NCBI RefSeq assembly: GCF_000801105.2
Contig: NC_079516.1
Span: 49,087,265-49,151,264, forward strand
Reading direction: 5' to 3'
Source of the DNA: Raphanus sativus
Taxonomy: Eukaryota; Streptophyta; Magnoliopsida; Brassicales; Brassicaceae
Length of the DNA: 64,000 bases
The position numbers and the translations under genes are program-made. Shown here piece by piece: positions 12,601 to 24,492 of this stretch. Numbering within the stretch: position 1 is the first letter of the stretch; each line of letters opens with the position of its first letter. Below the pieces are notes generated by a model. The model searched no databases, was not told the origin of the DNA, and saw only the letters and a program-made list of their open reading frames with translations.

Positions 12601-13756
12601 AAAAATATCCTAGGAACCTCTATAGACACTTCCCAAAAGACTATCTAAAGAAAGCATTGAAATGAATGTTTTGGGAAAGATTAAGTTTGGGACAAACAAA
12701 GATTGTTTGGGACTACAAAGTGAGTATCTTAAATATACTTAAAGATGAAATCCTTGTGCATCAAATAAAGCATAGATTAAAGATGTCAAAACGATAGGTA
12801 TGAAGCATTATGTAAAGCTTATAAGGTTCATTGATCTTAAATGCTTACTATAAAGTCTATGGCTCGCCCCACTGTATGGTAACATAGTCCCATAGTCTAT
12901 ATATCTGTACATAGACCCATTTGGTCATAAGGACGACAAGAAAGTTGTGCCTTAGTCCGGATACAAGCCAATGCAAGACTCATGGTCGAATGGTTTTCAC
13001 TTGGTCCGAGTACTGACCCATTTTATTCTAAGAAGGAACATGGTCATGAGACCATCTGAGATAGGTCACGGATCCTTTGATCCTAGATTGGACAGAGACA
13101 TATTTCCTTGGTCTAGAAAAGACTCAAGGCACATCCGGATGTAAATATTCACAAGTGAAACTATAGTTAAGTCTAAACTTAATACTATACATCTAAATAA
13201 TTTCAAAGTGCAGTATGATCATATATGTTGTTAATGATCAGACCATGAGGCATTGGAAATAAAACCATACATGTCCCTTTCCAAAGGTGCCATTGGCGCC
13301 TTGCCTTGATGTGTTTGTTATACACATACGAACATGAGCTTTGAACTAAGCTTAAGCTATGTCCAAATATAAAGGCAATGGGACAGGATTGAAATATCCT
13401 TTTATTATGTTTGAGATTATTTTATACTAACCAAACCCAAAGATGTGTTTGCTTGGTTTTGTTTTTGATTATGATACAGGTTATAACATTGGATCCATAC
13501 ATGGATAGTTCTCAAACAAGCAGTATGCACACGTTGGAAAACAAATATGAAGAAGTACGAGTCCAACCAAAGACATGTCAACCGGCTTCTTCACCATGTC
13601 TACAACAGCACCACGTCCATGAGATCTTCCTATCAGTCCAGGACGTGCACATTAGAAGACCAGCTCAGAGACTTGGCGCTCATGGAGTTACCACCAGTCT
13701 ACTCATGCGCCAACCTCAAGAGCATATACGGAGGTACAAATCAGGGGAAGTGATAC

Positions 13757-13835
13757 ATGTTGTACTCTTTTTCCTTCACCATGGTTTTGTCCCACTGGGT
13801 TTTCCTGGTAAGGTTTTAATGAGGCAACACCAAGT
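13757..13835 (+). repeat. Conserved 3' untranslated motif of Copia elements
   Basis: A stretch with CCCACTGGGTTTTCCTGGTA, AGGTTTTAATGAGGCA lies about 80 bp before the polypurine tract. Versions of this block occur near the 3' end of many plant Copia elements, and two copies are present in Copia element 2 (24119-24171 and 24493-24553, opposite strand). Its role is unknown to me; an RNA signal is possible. Confidence 0.6.
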
Positions 13836-13913
13836 AATTGGTAAAGTGTATCACGAGCCCAAAAAGGATTTGGTATCTGGCGAACTCAAGATGGATTCAA
13901 CATCCAGGGGAAG

Positions 13914-14065
13914 TGTTATGAACCGACTGGTTCAGATGGATGTTTATCCAAAAGATACTTACTGTAACCGGCCCATCTTGTAACCGGCCCATTAGGGTTT
14001 CAGACATTGTAACTCCATATATAAGGAGTTCATATTCGACATTAATAATACACACATTCACAACA
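13914..14065 (+). repeat. 3' LTR of Copia element 1
   Basis: 152 bp, preceded by the purine tract CCAGGGGAAG and followed by the target duplication TAAAC. Four substitutions separate it from the 5' copy. Confidence 0.9.
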
Positions 14066-14070
14066 TAAAC

Positions 14071-14637
14071 ATCATAAAAGGAAGTTAAATTTTCAAACCT
14101 GATTGGTTAAATAATGGCTGAAGTGAGAATAAATATGTTTTCCACCAAAAATATATCGCCATTTGTGACATTCAATCAGAGCCGGAGTGTGATCGGTAAT
14201 TAGTAGAGTAAAAAGGTGAAAAATGGAGAAAAGAGAAAAGTAAATGTAGAGTAAAAATCAGAGTAGATCTTTTCTTCTAGTTAATGTAAAGTAACGTATC
14301 CTTTTATTTTTATTCTCTCTCAGAGTAAACAAGTTGAAAACAAATTTTACCTGATTGGGAGAAACTAGCATAATAGAGCAGAAAATTGTTGTTGCACTGA
14401 TTTATTATCGCGAGAAATACTATTCAGTCACACTGATTTTTTTTTTTTCTAGCAGGCATTTGCCTGTTAATTCTGTGAACACATTTCCTGTGTACCTTTA
14501 TGACAAAAAAAAAACTAATAAACGCCAGTTTATATTTTTATTATTTTTAATGTTATTTTGTTTATTCTACTTTTTCCGTTCATTTACTCCATTTTAGTTA
14601 CTTCCATTTAGGTTGCTAGTTACCAATCAAACCCTAA
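14071..14637. mobile_element. Right part of the DNA transposon split by the Copia element
   Basis: It contains inverted counterparts of the left part, including TTTTACCTGATTG (14345-14357) and the terminal GTTACCAATCAAACCCTA near 14620-14637. GAGTAAA-type motifs recur. No coding potential. Confidence 0.35.
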
Positions 14638-14898
14638 ACATTATTTTAAGGGTCTCACCGGTGATTATTATGAGAACACTAAGAATTGATAGGAAAAAAT
14701 GTAGATGAATAAAACTATAGGAATGAAAAAAAAGATTATATTTTATCAATTTTGTTTGAGGAAAAAAATTATTCTATATTCTTCTAAAATAAAATAAATA
14801 ATAAAAAATAAAAAGACTATTCCTTATAAATAAATAGTATATAAATTAGGAATATTAAGAAATGTATTATTCTATTTCTATTCCTTGATCATCGGTTA

Positions 14899-15197
14899 GA
14901 CCATCTCCAACCCACCTCTATTTTTATTTCTATATTTTCCCCCAAAATAGAAAATCTCTATTATAGATGTGGATTTACTCCAATGTATAAATAGTATATA
15001 AATAGAGAGATTCTATCATAGAGAAAAATATAAAGATATGCTATTTTCACCTCTAAATATAAAAAAAGTAATATTCTTCTATATTTTCTTCTGAAATAGA
15101 AAATTTTATTACAGAGGTATACATTGGTGCAAATTCACCTCTATAATAGAGATCTCTATTTTAAAGTAAAATATACATGCATACATTGGAGATGCTC
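14899..15197. mobile_element. Tourist-like MITE, 299 bp
   Basis: Termini GACCATCTCCAA and TTGGAGATGCTC are complementary at 11 of 12 positions. The element is flanked by TTA (14896-14898 and 15198-15200). The inside is AT-rich with TCTATTATAGA-like palindromes. It looks related to the MITE at 3611-3794 through the shared CATCTCCAA end. Confidence 0.75.
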
Positions 15198-15200
15198 TTA

Positions 15201-16124
15201 GAGCTTAGTTTCAGATATAATAAGGGTGACAAATATTTTTTTCATTTTCCCTCTCTTTCTCATTACTTTTTTTTTTATTTTCTTTTCACCCATTTTGTGT
15301 TACTCCACTTTTAACCATTTTATTTCCTCTGTGCTAAGCTATGTTTTCCCAGTCAACCTATATAACCATCAAAATCATAGTAGCAGCTAGACTATGGCTA
15401 CATGCCACTACGTACACCTAGTCTAAGTATTTGTACAGTGTGCATGCACATTGTGTACATATACACGTACGGTATTTGTAGATTTCTGATTATGAAACTT
15501 ATGTAATAATTAAAACTAGACAAAATATCCAAGTTTGATTTGGTAGGTATCTGACACACCTGGATTTAATAGTAAACAATATATTTTTAAGAAGAGAAAT
15601 GAGATGTCTATGCAAGTTCATTGCACGTAGATGCAAGATTGCTTTTAAATACAGAGAATTATGGCAAGAATAATGGACGAGTATACTGACACAAAACAGA
15701 TGTCTTAAACAAATGCTGGGAGTAAGTGTGTAATTAACTTGATGGTCAATAAACTTAATAAGTAATACACTACTCCATATGAACAGACGAATGTTATTAT
15801 TATATATTATCTTTACAAATATGTTAACGTTGCTGTGGACAAGAGTTAAGTACGCAACTTAAATATATAGGCTCCGAATGGAAAAAATGTATCAAGTATT
15901 AGTATTGTTGTAGCGTTTTTTTTTTTTTGAGAATTAGTATTGTTGTAGCGTTGATGGATTGTTCGTTTATCTCCTTACTTTTGAGAGCTTCTAGATGAAT
16001 CAAAAGCTTTACAATAAAACATAAACAACTCCATTTACTTTCCCCACACAATGGCATTCACAAACAAGCACAAGAAGAACATCTATAGGTCCGTTACAAT
16101 CTTAACCAGAAGAAAAATATAAAA
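15201..16124. other. Spacer downstream of the CASP gene
   Basis: No gene recognised. It contains the micro-insertion at 15918-15933 and probably the 3' untranslated region of the minus-strand CASP gene ending at 16125. Confidence 0.5.
15918..15933 (-). mobile_element. 16-bp poly(T) micro-insertion with 19-bp TSD
   Basis: Eleven T plus GAGAA lie between two perfect 19-bp copies of TTAGTATTGTTGTAGCGTT (15899-15917 and 15934-15952). In minus orientation it reads TTCTC followed by poly(A). Confidence 0.65.
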
Positions 16125-16999
16125 TCAATGCCTTTTTAGGGAAATGGCTGAGATCACTATGAGAATGATGAAGAAGACAACTGCGATAGAAGCTGCTACA
16201 ACTGCACTACTCACCGCTTGGCAGAAGTCACCAAACTGCTGACAAATGGGGAGCCAATTGGTGTTTGGGTTGCCGTTATGTGCAAGGTAGACAATTGCGG
16301 CAGCAGCTGCTGCCGCTGCTGTGGTAAGTGTCACTACCACCTTCACCATAACAAAAAAAGAGGATGAGTTTCTATGAAATCTATAATTTTGTAATAAAAT
16401 TTGGAATAGGCTTGTTAGTGAAGTTACCGTATCGGAGATGAGGAGGATCAACCGGGGTGCGGCAGCAAGTGGACGGATAATAGATACGATGGAGAAGGGA
16501 AGTGAAAGGACGAGATAGCTAGCGACCATGGCTATGGATATCACAAAGAACCTTCGAAAAAGAGTAACATGTTTTATATGTCATTAGAAGTCACTAACAG
16601 GACAAGTTTAACAAACTCACCGTAGTTAATTAGAGATATATTATATATACGCACTTGATGTGTAAAAACATTATGTAAATTAGTAGTCATACGTTGATAA
16701 AATGAAAAATGGACTTACTGAAATGTGGCAAAGTCATCGTAACCGGCTTGGAACTGTAGGAACTGAGTAAAGAAGGGAAGCGTCTCCTCGGCTGTGTACA
16801 TGACGGAGGAAGCCGTGATAGTTGTTACTATGGCCGCCAAACGTAGGAGGAAATCGAATATAGCCAAACCTCTCTTGTAGCCGCCTCCTGCAGTGGCTGC
16901 CACAAAGCCCTTCTTCTTTTCGTCCACAACGACATGGCTTGTACGTTTGGTCATGGTACTCGACTCGCCGATTTCAATGGTGGTAGACTCATTAGCCAT
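16125..16999 (-). CDS. CASP1: Casparian strip membrane domain protein, tandem copy A
   Basis: CASPs form a scaffold in the plasma membrane of root endodermal cells and guide lignin deposition in the Casparian strip. Three exons: 16719-16999, 16428-16551 and 16125-16340, all with GT/AG introns, giving 206 residues. The start is the MANES methionine; an upstream in-frame MQER extension has no family support. The protein has a short acidic N-terminus, a GGGYKRG stretch before the first membrane segment (about residues 44-64), four hydrophobic segments, the first-loop signature [19 protein letters not shown] (residues 71-89), and the second-loop [15 protein letters not shown] with its conserved cysteines. 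A near-identical gene lies upstream at 18312-19902 in the same orientation. The CASP1 name rests on synteny recalled from Arabidopsis; other CASP members are very similar. Confidence 0.92.
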
Positions 17000-17101
17000 T
17001 CTCTCTTGCAACTGGGATTTAAATACTAAAAAGAAATGTGTCTATGTTTGTGTGTTGAAATGATTTGTACTTCTGGTGGGAAACAAATGGGAGATGGACA
17101 A

Positions 17102-17113
17102 TTATTTATATAG
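17102..17113 (-). promoter_or_regulatory. Probable TATA box of CASP copy A
   Basis: On the minus strand CACTATATAAATAA lies about 105 bp before the start codon. The second CASP copy has CACTATATAAAC at a similar distance, which supports it. Confidence 0.55.
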
Positions 17114-18311
17114 TGACTGTATTAATAAGTGATTGACTAGGATTTATTAATTATAAGATTGAGGTTAGTTGATTTGTTAGGGTCTGAGAAAGAGGAGTTG
17201 TTGCTTCTTACTATTACCTACTTAATTGGGTTTGAGCTAACAATTAAAGTCAGAACAAATGTTATAATATCATGTGTCAAGTCTAATGAAGTGGGCATCC
17301 ATACGCAGACAAGAGAGCTTGATTATGTTCATTTTATTCTACAACCAAACTTTGTTAATTGAATGACTCTAACTACTTTCAAGTTAGTTATTAATTATTT
17401 TCAAGCGAAGCAAAAACTTCCCGCATGGTTATTAACTTGGTCATGCAAAAAAAGATAAAAAACTTGGTCATGCATGATTAATCGTTCAGTCGGAATATCG
17501 CTTGATCTCTTGGGTTTAAAACAGAAGGATGAACCAGCTGATATCCACGGGCACTAATTACCACTAATAAATTATTTACTCTTTGGATTTAATAAAGCCA
17601 AAGTGCAGCGCTTTCACGACTTCCATTAAATTGTTTGCTTTTCTTTTTCATGACGAGCACATGTATAAGTCGTTAATGAGAGAAGGAATGGCGATACTTT
17701 CCATCAGGACTAGACTTGGGTTTAAAAAAAGGAACTTAAAAGCCGATATTTATATGTTTTGTTAAAACGGACGATATTCGTCGTTCTACCATCCGGATGT
17801 ATTATCTATTTATCTTTATGCAAATACACCAGATCTTAGTAGTTCGTTTCATTAATTTGACATGTTAAAAATGAAAAAAAAAAATAGGTCTCAAGTTCAA
17901 ATCAATGTTGAGGGAAAATGTACTTGTATAGGTAAAACAATTCTAAAGAATATGAATTTTCAACTTATGATCGTCACGAGTTGAATTATAATCAAATTGC
18001 TTTTGGTCGTTTACCAATGTTAGTAATTGACGATTACACTATTTGAACAATTTTGTGATTTTGCCATTTGTTTTCATTTTTTTTGTTTTCAGGCTATACT
18101 ATAACAAAACGAGAACCATTATACGAACCGGAAGCTTACAAGCTGAATCAAGACAATTTTCCTTCAAACATATATGAACTCATGTTACATTTCCACACCA
18201 TAATGATACCACATATACTTAACATCTCATGTTCAACAAAGCACACACCACAAACATATACATGAATAACCTCTAGATCCCTTTCGATCTTGACACGCGG
18301 GAAATAGCAAA
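17114..18311. other. Spacer between the CASP copies
   Basis: No further gene seen. The part just upstream of copy A (about 17130-17400) resembles the region upstream of copy B (about 20050-20320), including GTTGTTGCTTCTTACT and CTTAATTGGGTTTGAGCT. The tandem duplication therefore covers promoter sequence as well as the gene. Confidence 0.65.
17448..17460. mobile_element. 13-bp A-rich micro-insertion with 14-bp TSD
   Basis: AAAAAAGATAAAA lies between two perfect copies of AACTTGGTCATGCA (17434-17447 and 17461-17474). Orientation is ambiguous because both ends are A-rich. Confidence 0.5.
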
Positions 18312-19902
18312 TCAATGCCTTTTTAGGGCAACGGCTGAGATGACAATGAGAAGGATGAAGAAGACAACCGAGATAGAGGCGGCTACAACAGCAGTACTCG
18401 TAGCCTGGCAGAAGTCTCCAAACTGCTGACAAATGGGGAGCCAATTGGTGTTTGAGTTGCCGTTATGTGCAAGGTAGACAATTGCGGCTGCCGCTGCGGC
18501 TGCTGCTGTGGTAAGCGTCAGGACCATCTTGAAATATACATTAAAAATAATTAATCAAATGAAAGAACTAAAAAAAATCGAAAAAAATTTGTGTATATAT
18601 GAAAGGGGATGTTACGGTGTCGGAGATGAGAAGGATGAGTCGGGGTGCAACCGCAAGTGGACGGACAATAGTTACGATGGAGAAGGGAAGCGAAAGAACG
18701 AGATAGCTGGCGACTATGGCGATGGATATCACAAAGAACCTTCAAAAACGATTTATAAGTTTTAAAAAGACGGTTTACATTCATAAATTTATTGGTCTCT
18801 AACCGGACAAGTTTTAAATATATAACCGTACATGATTGATTTAAAAGTAACTATAGTCATAGTTAGCGATATAGTATATACGCATTTTTTATTTATGTAA
18901 AAACACTGTATAAATTAGTAACCATACGTTAAGAATAGAGATAAGTGTTCGGATAGCCGTTCTGGTTCGGTCAAAAATGTCGGATTTTCTGGTATTTTGG
19001 TATAAGGATATAGAATCCGTCAAGTATTTCTTTACTTTGATTCGGGTTCAGATATTTTTAGTTTGGGTTTGGTTATTTCGGGTCGGGTTCGGATATTTAG
19101 ATTTTGAAAAAATACATTAAATTTTCATTTCTCAAGTTTCTTGTATTTAAATATATAACTTTTACTTAAATGATTTTTATTTTTATTCTTAATGGATTGA
19201 ATGATTACCAGATTTAGAGATAACATTTTAAAAAGAAATAAAACATTAATTTAGTTATTATTTTAAAATTTTGGATGTAACTTTTATTAATGCATAAAAC
19301 AAAAAGCTTACATGCATTTTTGAATATCAAATCATTTTGTCTATAGTTATATGTATATTATCATATTATGTGATCTTAAAGTATGTATATCATTTATATA
19401 CATATTTAAAATACAATGAGAAATATAAAATAAAAATATAAGATTAAGTATATATATGTACGGTTATCATTCGCGTTCGGATATCCTGTCTAAATTCAAT
19501 ACTCGTTCTGATATTTTGCTATTTAGATTCAGATTTTAATTCGGATTTTTGGAACAGATTCAGATACGGGTATTGAATAAAATGCCCATCCTAGTTGAGA
19601 ACATGAAAAGTGACCTACTGGAATGTGGGGAAGTCATCGTAGCCAGCTTGGAACTGTAAGAATTGAGTAAAGAAGGGAAGAGTCTCTTCTGCGGTAAACA
19701 TGACTGAGGAAGCCCCGATGGTGATTCCTATGGCCGCCAAACGGAGGAGGAAATCGAATATGGCCAAACCTCTCTTGTAGCCACCTCCCGCGGCTGCTGC
19801 CACAATTCCCTTCTTTTGCTTCTCGTCCACTACGACATGACTTGAACTTTTGGTTACGGTGCTAGGCTCGCCGACGTCAATGGTGGTGGACTCTTTTGCC
19901 AT
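18312..19902 (-). CDS. CASP1: Casparian strip membrane domain protein, tandem copy B
   Basis: Paralogue of the neighbouring CASP gene. Exons 19619-19902, 18616-18739 and 18312-18527 give 207 residues; exons 2 and 3 have exactly the lengths of copy A (124 and 216 nt), and exon 1 is one codon longer (KQKK against KKK). It has the same four membrane segments and loop signatures, including [15 protein letters not shown]. The open frame extends further upstream, but the MAKES methionine matches copy A's MANES start. Intron 1 is 879 nt because it carries a 658-bp hAT-like element (18936-19593). Both copies look intact, so either could be expressed; I cannot tell whether their roles have split. Confidence 0.92.
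18936..19593. mobile_element. hAT-like non-autonomous element in CASP intron 1, 658 bp
   Basis: The right end ...GCCCATCCTA matches the termini of two other elements in the window (52799 and 59292). The left end TAGAGATAAGTG is more diverged. Flanks are GTTAAGAA (18928-18935) and GTTGAGAA (19594-19601), an 8-bp duplication with one mismatch. Terminal regions are rich in TTCGG and GGATAT words, the middle is AT-rich, and there is no coding frame. CASP copy A has the uninterrupted sequence CATACGTTGATAAAATGAAAA at the same intron position. Confidence 0.8.
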
Positions 19903-19978
19903 TAATTCTCTCTTGCGATTGGGATTTAAAGAAATGTTTTGTACTTGTGATGGGAAACTAATAGGAGATGGTCGAGTG

Positions 19979-19988
19979 TTTATATAGT
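19979..19988 (-). promoter_or_regulatory. Probable TATA box of CASP copy B
   Basis: CACTATATAAAC on the minus strand, about 80 bp before the start codon, matching the arrangement at copy A. Confidence 0.55.
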
Positions 19989-22507
19989 GGTTTTTATTAA
20001 GCTGTGAAAAATTATAAATAATTAGTAGCTTTTTATGATGAGCTTTCAATAGTGTTGATTAATATTGAGTTTAGTTGATTCGTTAGTCTCGGAAGAGGAG
20101 TTGTTGCTTCTTACTTTCTCCACTTAATTGGGTTTGAGCTGATGATTCAAGACAAACGAAAAGCTACATATATCCTATGTAAACTAATAAGTTGGTATCC
20201 GTAAACAGGCAAAAGAGCTTACTAAAGTGTGATTTGTCCTCATTGTATTCCATGCCAATTGTACAACCGATCTTTGTTAATTGAAGGACTAAAAAATCTA
20301 CTTTCAGATTAGTTGATTAATTTCAACGAAGCACAGATCTTCCATATGCTAGTTTGCATGATCTTGATCATTCCTGAATTATATTAGAGATCAATATTGC
20401 ATTTTCTTAAAGATCGAGTATTGTGGGACTCTGACTTAGACCATAATTGGCATCAGCATCACGACCCTGTATCATATTTGCATGTCCGTTAAGTCTAAAG
20501 CTTGAAGTCTAGTCCAGCCCAATCCCAAAAAGAATTTTTAATTGAATAACAGATATTGTATGTTAGAGTTGTATGATACCGCTGGATTAATTGAATCTGC
20601 GACGTAGAATGATGATTAATGAAATTTTAAGTTATACTACGTTAAGATGCGCGGAATATTGTGAATACAAATTATTTTTACATATTATTATTTATTTTAC
20701 TTTTACATTTTATAAATGATAAAATAATATTTTTTATTGATTTACTGAAAAATAAACATTAGAATAGGATGGCGCGAATACATAAATCAAAATAATGACT
20801 ATTTTCAATTTACAATCATCTTATGGTACATAAATTAGAACAATTATTTTCATTTATTTTGTATGGTATATATTAAATTAAATGACATTAACAAATATAT
20901 AGCATACTTTTAATTTATTATCTATTAAATAAGATTTTATATTCTTATGTTTTTATGATTATTTGTATTTTTTCAAACCATTAATATTAATAAATTTAAT
21001 GTCAGATTTTTAATTATTTTAGTAGTTTACAGTCACTTTTAAAAATTTAATGCAAATTTCAAAATTGAAATATTAAATTCTAGATAGTTGTTCAATCCAA
21101 ATTTTGAAATTAAAATATTATGCATTTTATGCAGTATATATTTTAATTTAAATTATATTAAAATAAATGTATATTTAAATCTGAAAATCTATTAAATAAT
21201 AATTCTTATTCATATAGTTTTATGATCTGATTTATCTTGTTATAACGAAACATTTATCTATAAAAAATCAGTTTGAGACTTTTTATAATTCTAATAATTT
21301 ATAGTCTTTAAAAAAAATTCAAAATATAACATATATTGAAAAATCTCAATATGAATGTAAAGTTAACATTTTTGTTTGCAGAATCTTTGTAAATCTGTTT
21401 AAGTTGATGGTAAACGTTTTTTTTTAATTCAATTTTTATTATATGACTATTTTATTAATTTTAATAATATAAAATTAAATAAAAATGATAGAAGATACAA
21501 AAGTTGTTATCAAATATTCATTATTCAAAATTATTAATTGTCATATATATTTTGTTCATTTTTGGTTTTTTGTAGTTTTTATTAAAGAAATAATGAAAAA
21601 ATATTTAGGTACATTAATAATTAATTTTATGGTTTATTTTGTTCATTTATGTTTAGATTGGCCAATCTAATTCTCTAAAAAAATCTAAGAATTAATATGG
21701 TGATAACACTTGTCATAGTTTAAAGATTGTAATGTTTCTCAAATAATATATAAGGGATTGGTTTTAGAAGAAGGAAAACAAAGTCTAGAAACCAAACCCA
21801 CATGAACTATTGCTGATATTAATATATATTTAATTAAATATTATGCAAAAATTTGGAGAAAAGGATCATTGGCCCAAATTTTTTTTTTCTTTTGTGTACC
21901 ATTGGGTTCGGTCCTTTATTTTTGGTTTGATTGTAAATGTAAGTTTATATAAGTGTGCGTTTCTATATCTTTCGTGACAATCATAAGGCTAAACCCATTT
22001 GTCAAAAGTTTAGGATAGGGAAAATTTGCTTCTATACCGCAAATCGCATACGATATTAAGTAAATACCATAGTCAAAAACCAAGAATTTTAATCTCTATT
22101 TTAATCCTACTAATCTAACACTGACCAACACATCTAAGCTGACACTCCCACGTTACTTTTTGCTCAGGTTCACTCCCCCCACACACACAACTTGCTAGGT
22201 GTCTATTTCTTTTGAGATATGTGTGTGATGAATTTTATTTTCTTAATTCATTTTTCTCTCGTATTCTCTTTCATCTCATGGTTTCATCTTCTCCAAACTC
22301 TTTCTCTTTCTATTCTCTGTGTTCTTGAATTATTTTTTTGTATAGACTCTATTTTTATTCAAACTTAAATTTCTACTTGTTATGGATTTCTTTAGAGACC
22401 TGTTGATTAAAACATTTACAGTGTTGATTATTTTGGTGATTTTTTTTTCTATTTGAAATCGAGACTAGCCACTGCGTTTGGGCTTCTTTTTCACCTGCGG
22501 ACAGCAA

Positions 22508-22603
22508 ATGTATGCATCGATGGCTCGAGCTCAGCCTTCATCGTCGTCCAAATCAGCCTCACCGAAGAGGTGGTTGCAAAAGCTTGATGACCAACAATGG
22601 TTT
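22508..22603 (+). pseudogene. Possible orphan exon fragment
   Basis: A short frame reading MYASMARAQPSSSS, then SPKRWLQKLDDQQ, has coding-like base composition (GC-rich, serine-rich low complexity, then a charged stretch) inside AT-rich DNA. It runs into TGGTTTGTCCTC, where a splice donor could lie. I do not recognise the family and see no further exons. It may be a captured or decayed gene piece, or chance. Confidence 0.25.
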
Positions 22604-22739
22604 GTCCTCAAATTTTGCCTCTTTTGTCCATTTAACCCTGATACTTTAAGAATTGAATGTATAAGTCACACAAGTTCATAAGTGATATTCTGGTAAAAAT
22701 TTCACTATGATTGTCTAAATTTGAAATAAGTTTATGCTA

Positions 22740-23190
22740 GTAATGTTATTTTAGTATTAAAAAATCTTGTATCATGTTACAAAATTTGTTAACTCACTAA
22801 CATATTTTGTAACATGTTAACAAATGTTTTAACATGTTAACAAATTTTGTATTTTGTTACAATTTTTGTTAACTCGCTAACATATTTTGTAAAATGTTGG
22901 TGGTCAAATTATTGATGAGTTATAATGTAGTTATATCATAAACCTAGTAAAAGTTGATGTTATTTTAATGTTAACAAATTGTGTACCATGTTAGCGAGAC
23001 TATAGTTGATGTTATTTTATAGTTAACAAATTTGTATCATGTTATTAAATTTGTTAACTCGCTAACATATTTTGTAACATGTTAACAAATTTTGTATCTT
23101 GTTATAAAATTCGCTAACTCTCTAATATATTTTGTAACATTTTTAATGGTCAAATTATTGATCAGTTATAATGTAGTTCATCATAAATCC
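22740..23190. repeat. Imperfect tandem duplication, period about 246 bp
   Basis: The block with GTTAACTCGCTAACATATTTTG, then GGTCAAATTATTGAT(G/C)AGTTATAATG, occurs twice (second marker at about 22903 and 23149). Inside each unit shorter words such as AACATGTTAACAAATTTTGT recur in both orientations, giving a nested palindromic texture. Confidence 0.75.
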
Positions 23191-23899
23191 AGAAAAAATA
23201 TTTATCAGATTTTTTTATTTTTCATTAAGTATATATCATAGTTTTATGCTGAGAAAATGATTTACACATAAATTTTTAGGTGAAAAGAAAATTTAAAAAG
23301 AAAAATAATGTAAAAATAAAGAAATGAAATGTGAAGAAAAAGAAAAGAGAATTGTCAGAATCTCTGGAAATTAAGTCCACGAGTGTTGACAGAAGAAACC
23401 ATGGAATCGTGTGGTTGGGATGAATTATAAGACTTATGGTCTATGACCAATGAGAGAAAACTAAGAGAATTGTCAGACTTTCACTGCATTGCAGATGCCA
23501 GATAACATTTCAGCTTGGGGTTATTTTCGTCATAAACGAAGACGGATTGTGTGAGTTGACTCACAAACGTCAATCCATGTGTACAACGCCAATTTAAGTC
23601 TTTAATATGGGTATTTGGCAAATTGTCCATTTAGGATAATATTAAAAGAAGGCACTCGCAAAACAAAGTGAAATGGTTGGGTCCACTTTCATATGAACAA
23701 AACTAAGCACTTTTTTTTGCGGCCAACCCTTTCACATTTGAATGGATATTTCTGTTTAATTCAGGTTAGATTTGTTTGACTAAATCAGGTTTTATTTTGA
23801 TTTGGTTCGGTTCAATTCATACATAGATTTGGTTCGGTATAGTTAATTTCAAATGCATTGCATGTCTCTCATATTTTACATGTGCTAAATATAATATAT

Positions 23900-24071
23900 T
23901 GTTGTAAATAAGAAGAATAGAAGAGAGGAGAAGAGATGAATTGATGTCTTATTCCATGAATAATGAACTCCTTATATAGGATACAATAGCTTGGAGACAA
24001 AACTTAACTTGGAGTGGGGAACAAGTATATCTAGGACTTTCCATATGGACATCACTACAATATTTATAACA
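23900..24071 (-). repeat. 3' LTR of Copia element 2
   Basis: 172 bp, TG...CA ends in minus orientation, identical to the copy at 28940-29111. Contains TTATATAGGA. Confidence 0.92.
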
Positions 24072-24118
24072 CTTCCCCTCGATGTCCAATATGTCGAAAT
24101 GCTTTCAAAACGCCGTAG

Positions 24119-24171
24119 ATGCTGCCTCGTTAAAAACTTTACCATGAAAACCCAATGGGAAAAACTATGGT
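24119..24171 (-). repeat. Conserved Copia 3' untranslated motif, copy 1
   Basis: On the minus strand it reads CCCATTGGGTTTTCATGGTA, AAGTTTTTAACGAGGCAGC, the same block found before the 3' LTR of Copia element 1. It starts about 50 bp inside the 3' LTR boundary. Confidence 0.6.
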
Positions 24172-24492
24172 TAAGGGAAAAAGAGTGCAGCGCGTAATAA
24201 CTTCCCCTAATGTGTACATTCGTCAAGATCTCTGAGATGATGCAATCTGATCAGGTGAACTAACTTCTTGAAAGTAGCAGCGGATAGCGCCTTGTGTATA
24301 AATCAGCTAAATATCCACTTCAACAAACTTGTACGACACGAAGATCGCCGTTCGTCTGCAATGCATGAGTCTTCCTATAATTTGATTTGTTTCTTCAATT
24401 CTCTTGATCTCAAAGACTGCAGTACAATGATAGACTTTTAACTTTGAAATTATAATAATCCCCTTGAGTGTCTATCATTTGTGTGTTCTTTG

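Larger units (their letters stand above)
8051..14065 (+). mobile_element. Copia LTR retrotransposon, decayed, 6015 bp
   Basis: Two 152-bp direct LTRs (8051-8202 and 13914-14065), each running from TGTTATGAAC to TTCACAACA, are flanked by the target duplication TAAAC (8046-8050 and 14066-14070). The LTRs differ at four sites. Inside are a primer-binding region, a tandem-repeat leader, a broken gag, then remnants of integrase and reverse transcriptase in the order expected of Ty1/Copia, and a polypurine tract (AGGGGAAG) immediately before the 3' LTR. Frameshifts and stops throughout make it non-autonomous. Family assignment rests on my reading of the translated remnants. Confidence 0.9.
20050..23899. 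other. Gene-free AT-rich spacer
   Basis: No intact gene. The first 300 bp resembles the upstream region of CASP copy A. From 20640 to 21720 it is extremely AT-rich. The tandem repeat at 22740-23190 and a possible exon fragment near 22508 are listed separately. Confidence 0.5.

Noticed and set aside
13411..13983. 190-codon open frame near the 3' LTR of Copia element 1
   Set aside because: It spans the conserved untranslated block, the polypurine tract and part of the LTR, so it cannot be a real protein frame.
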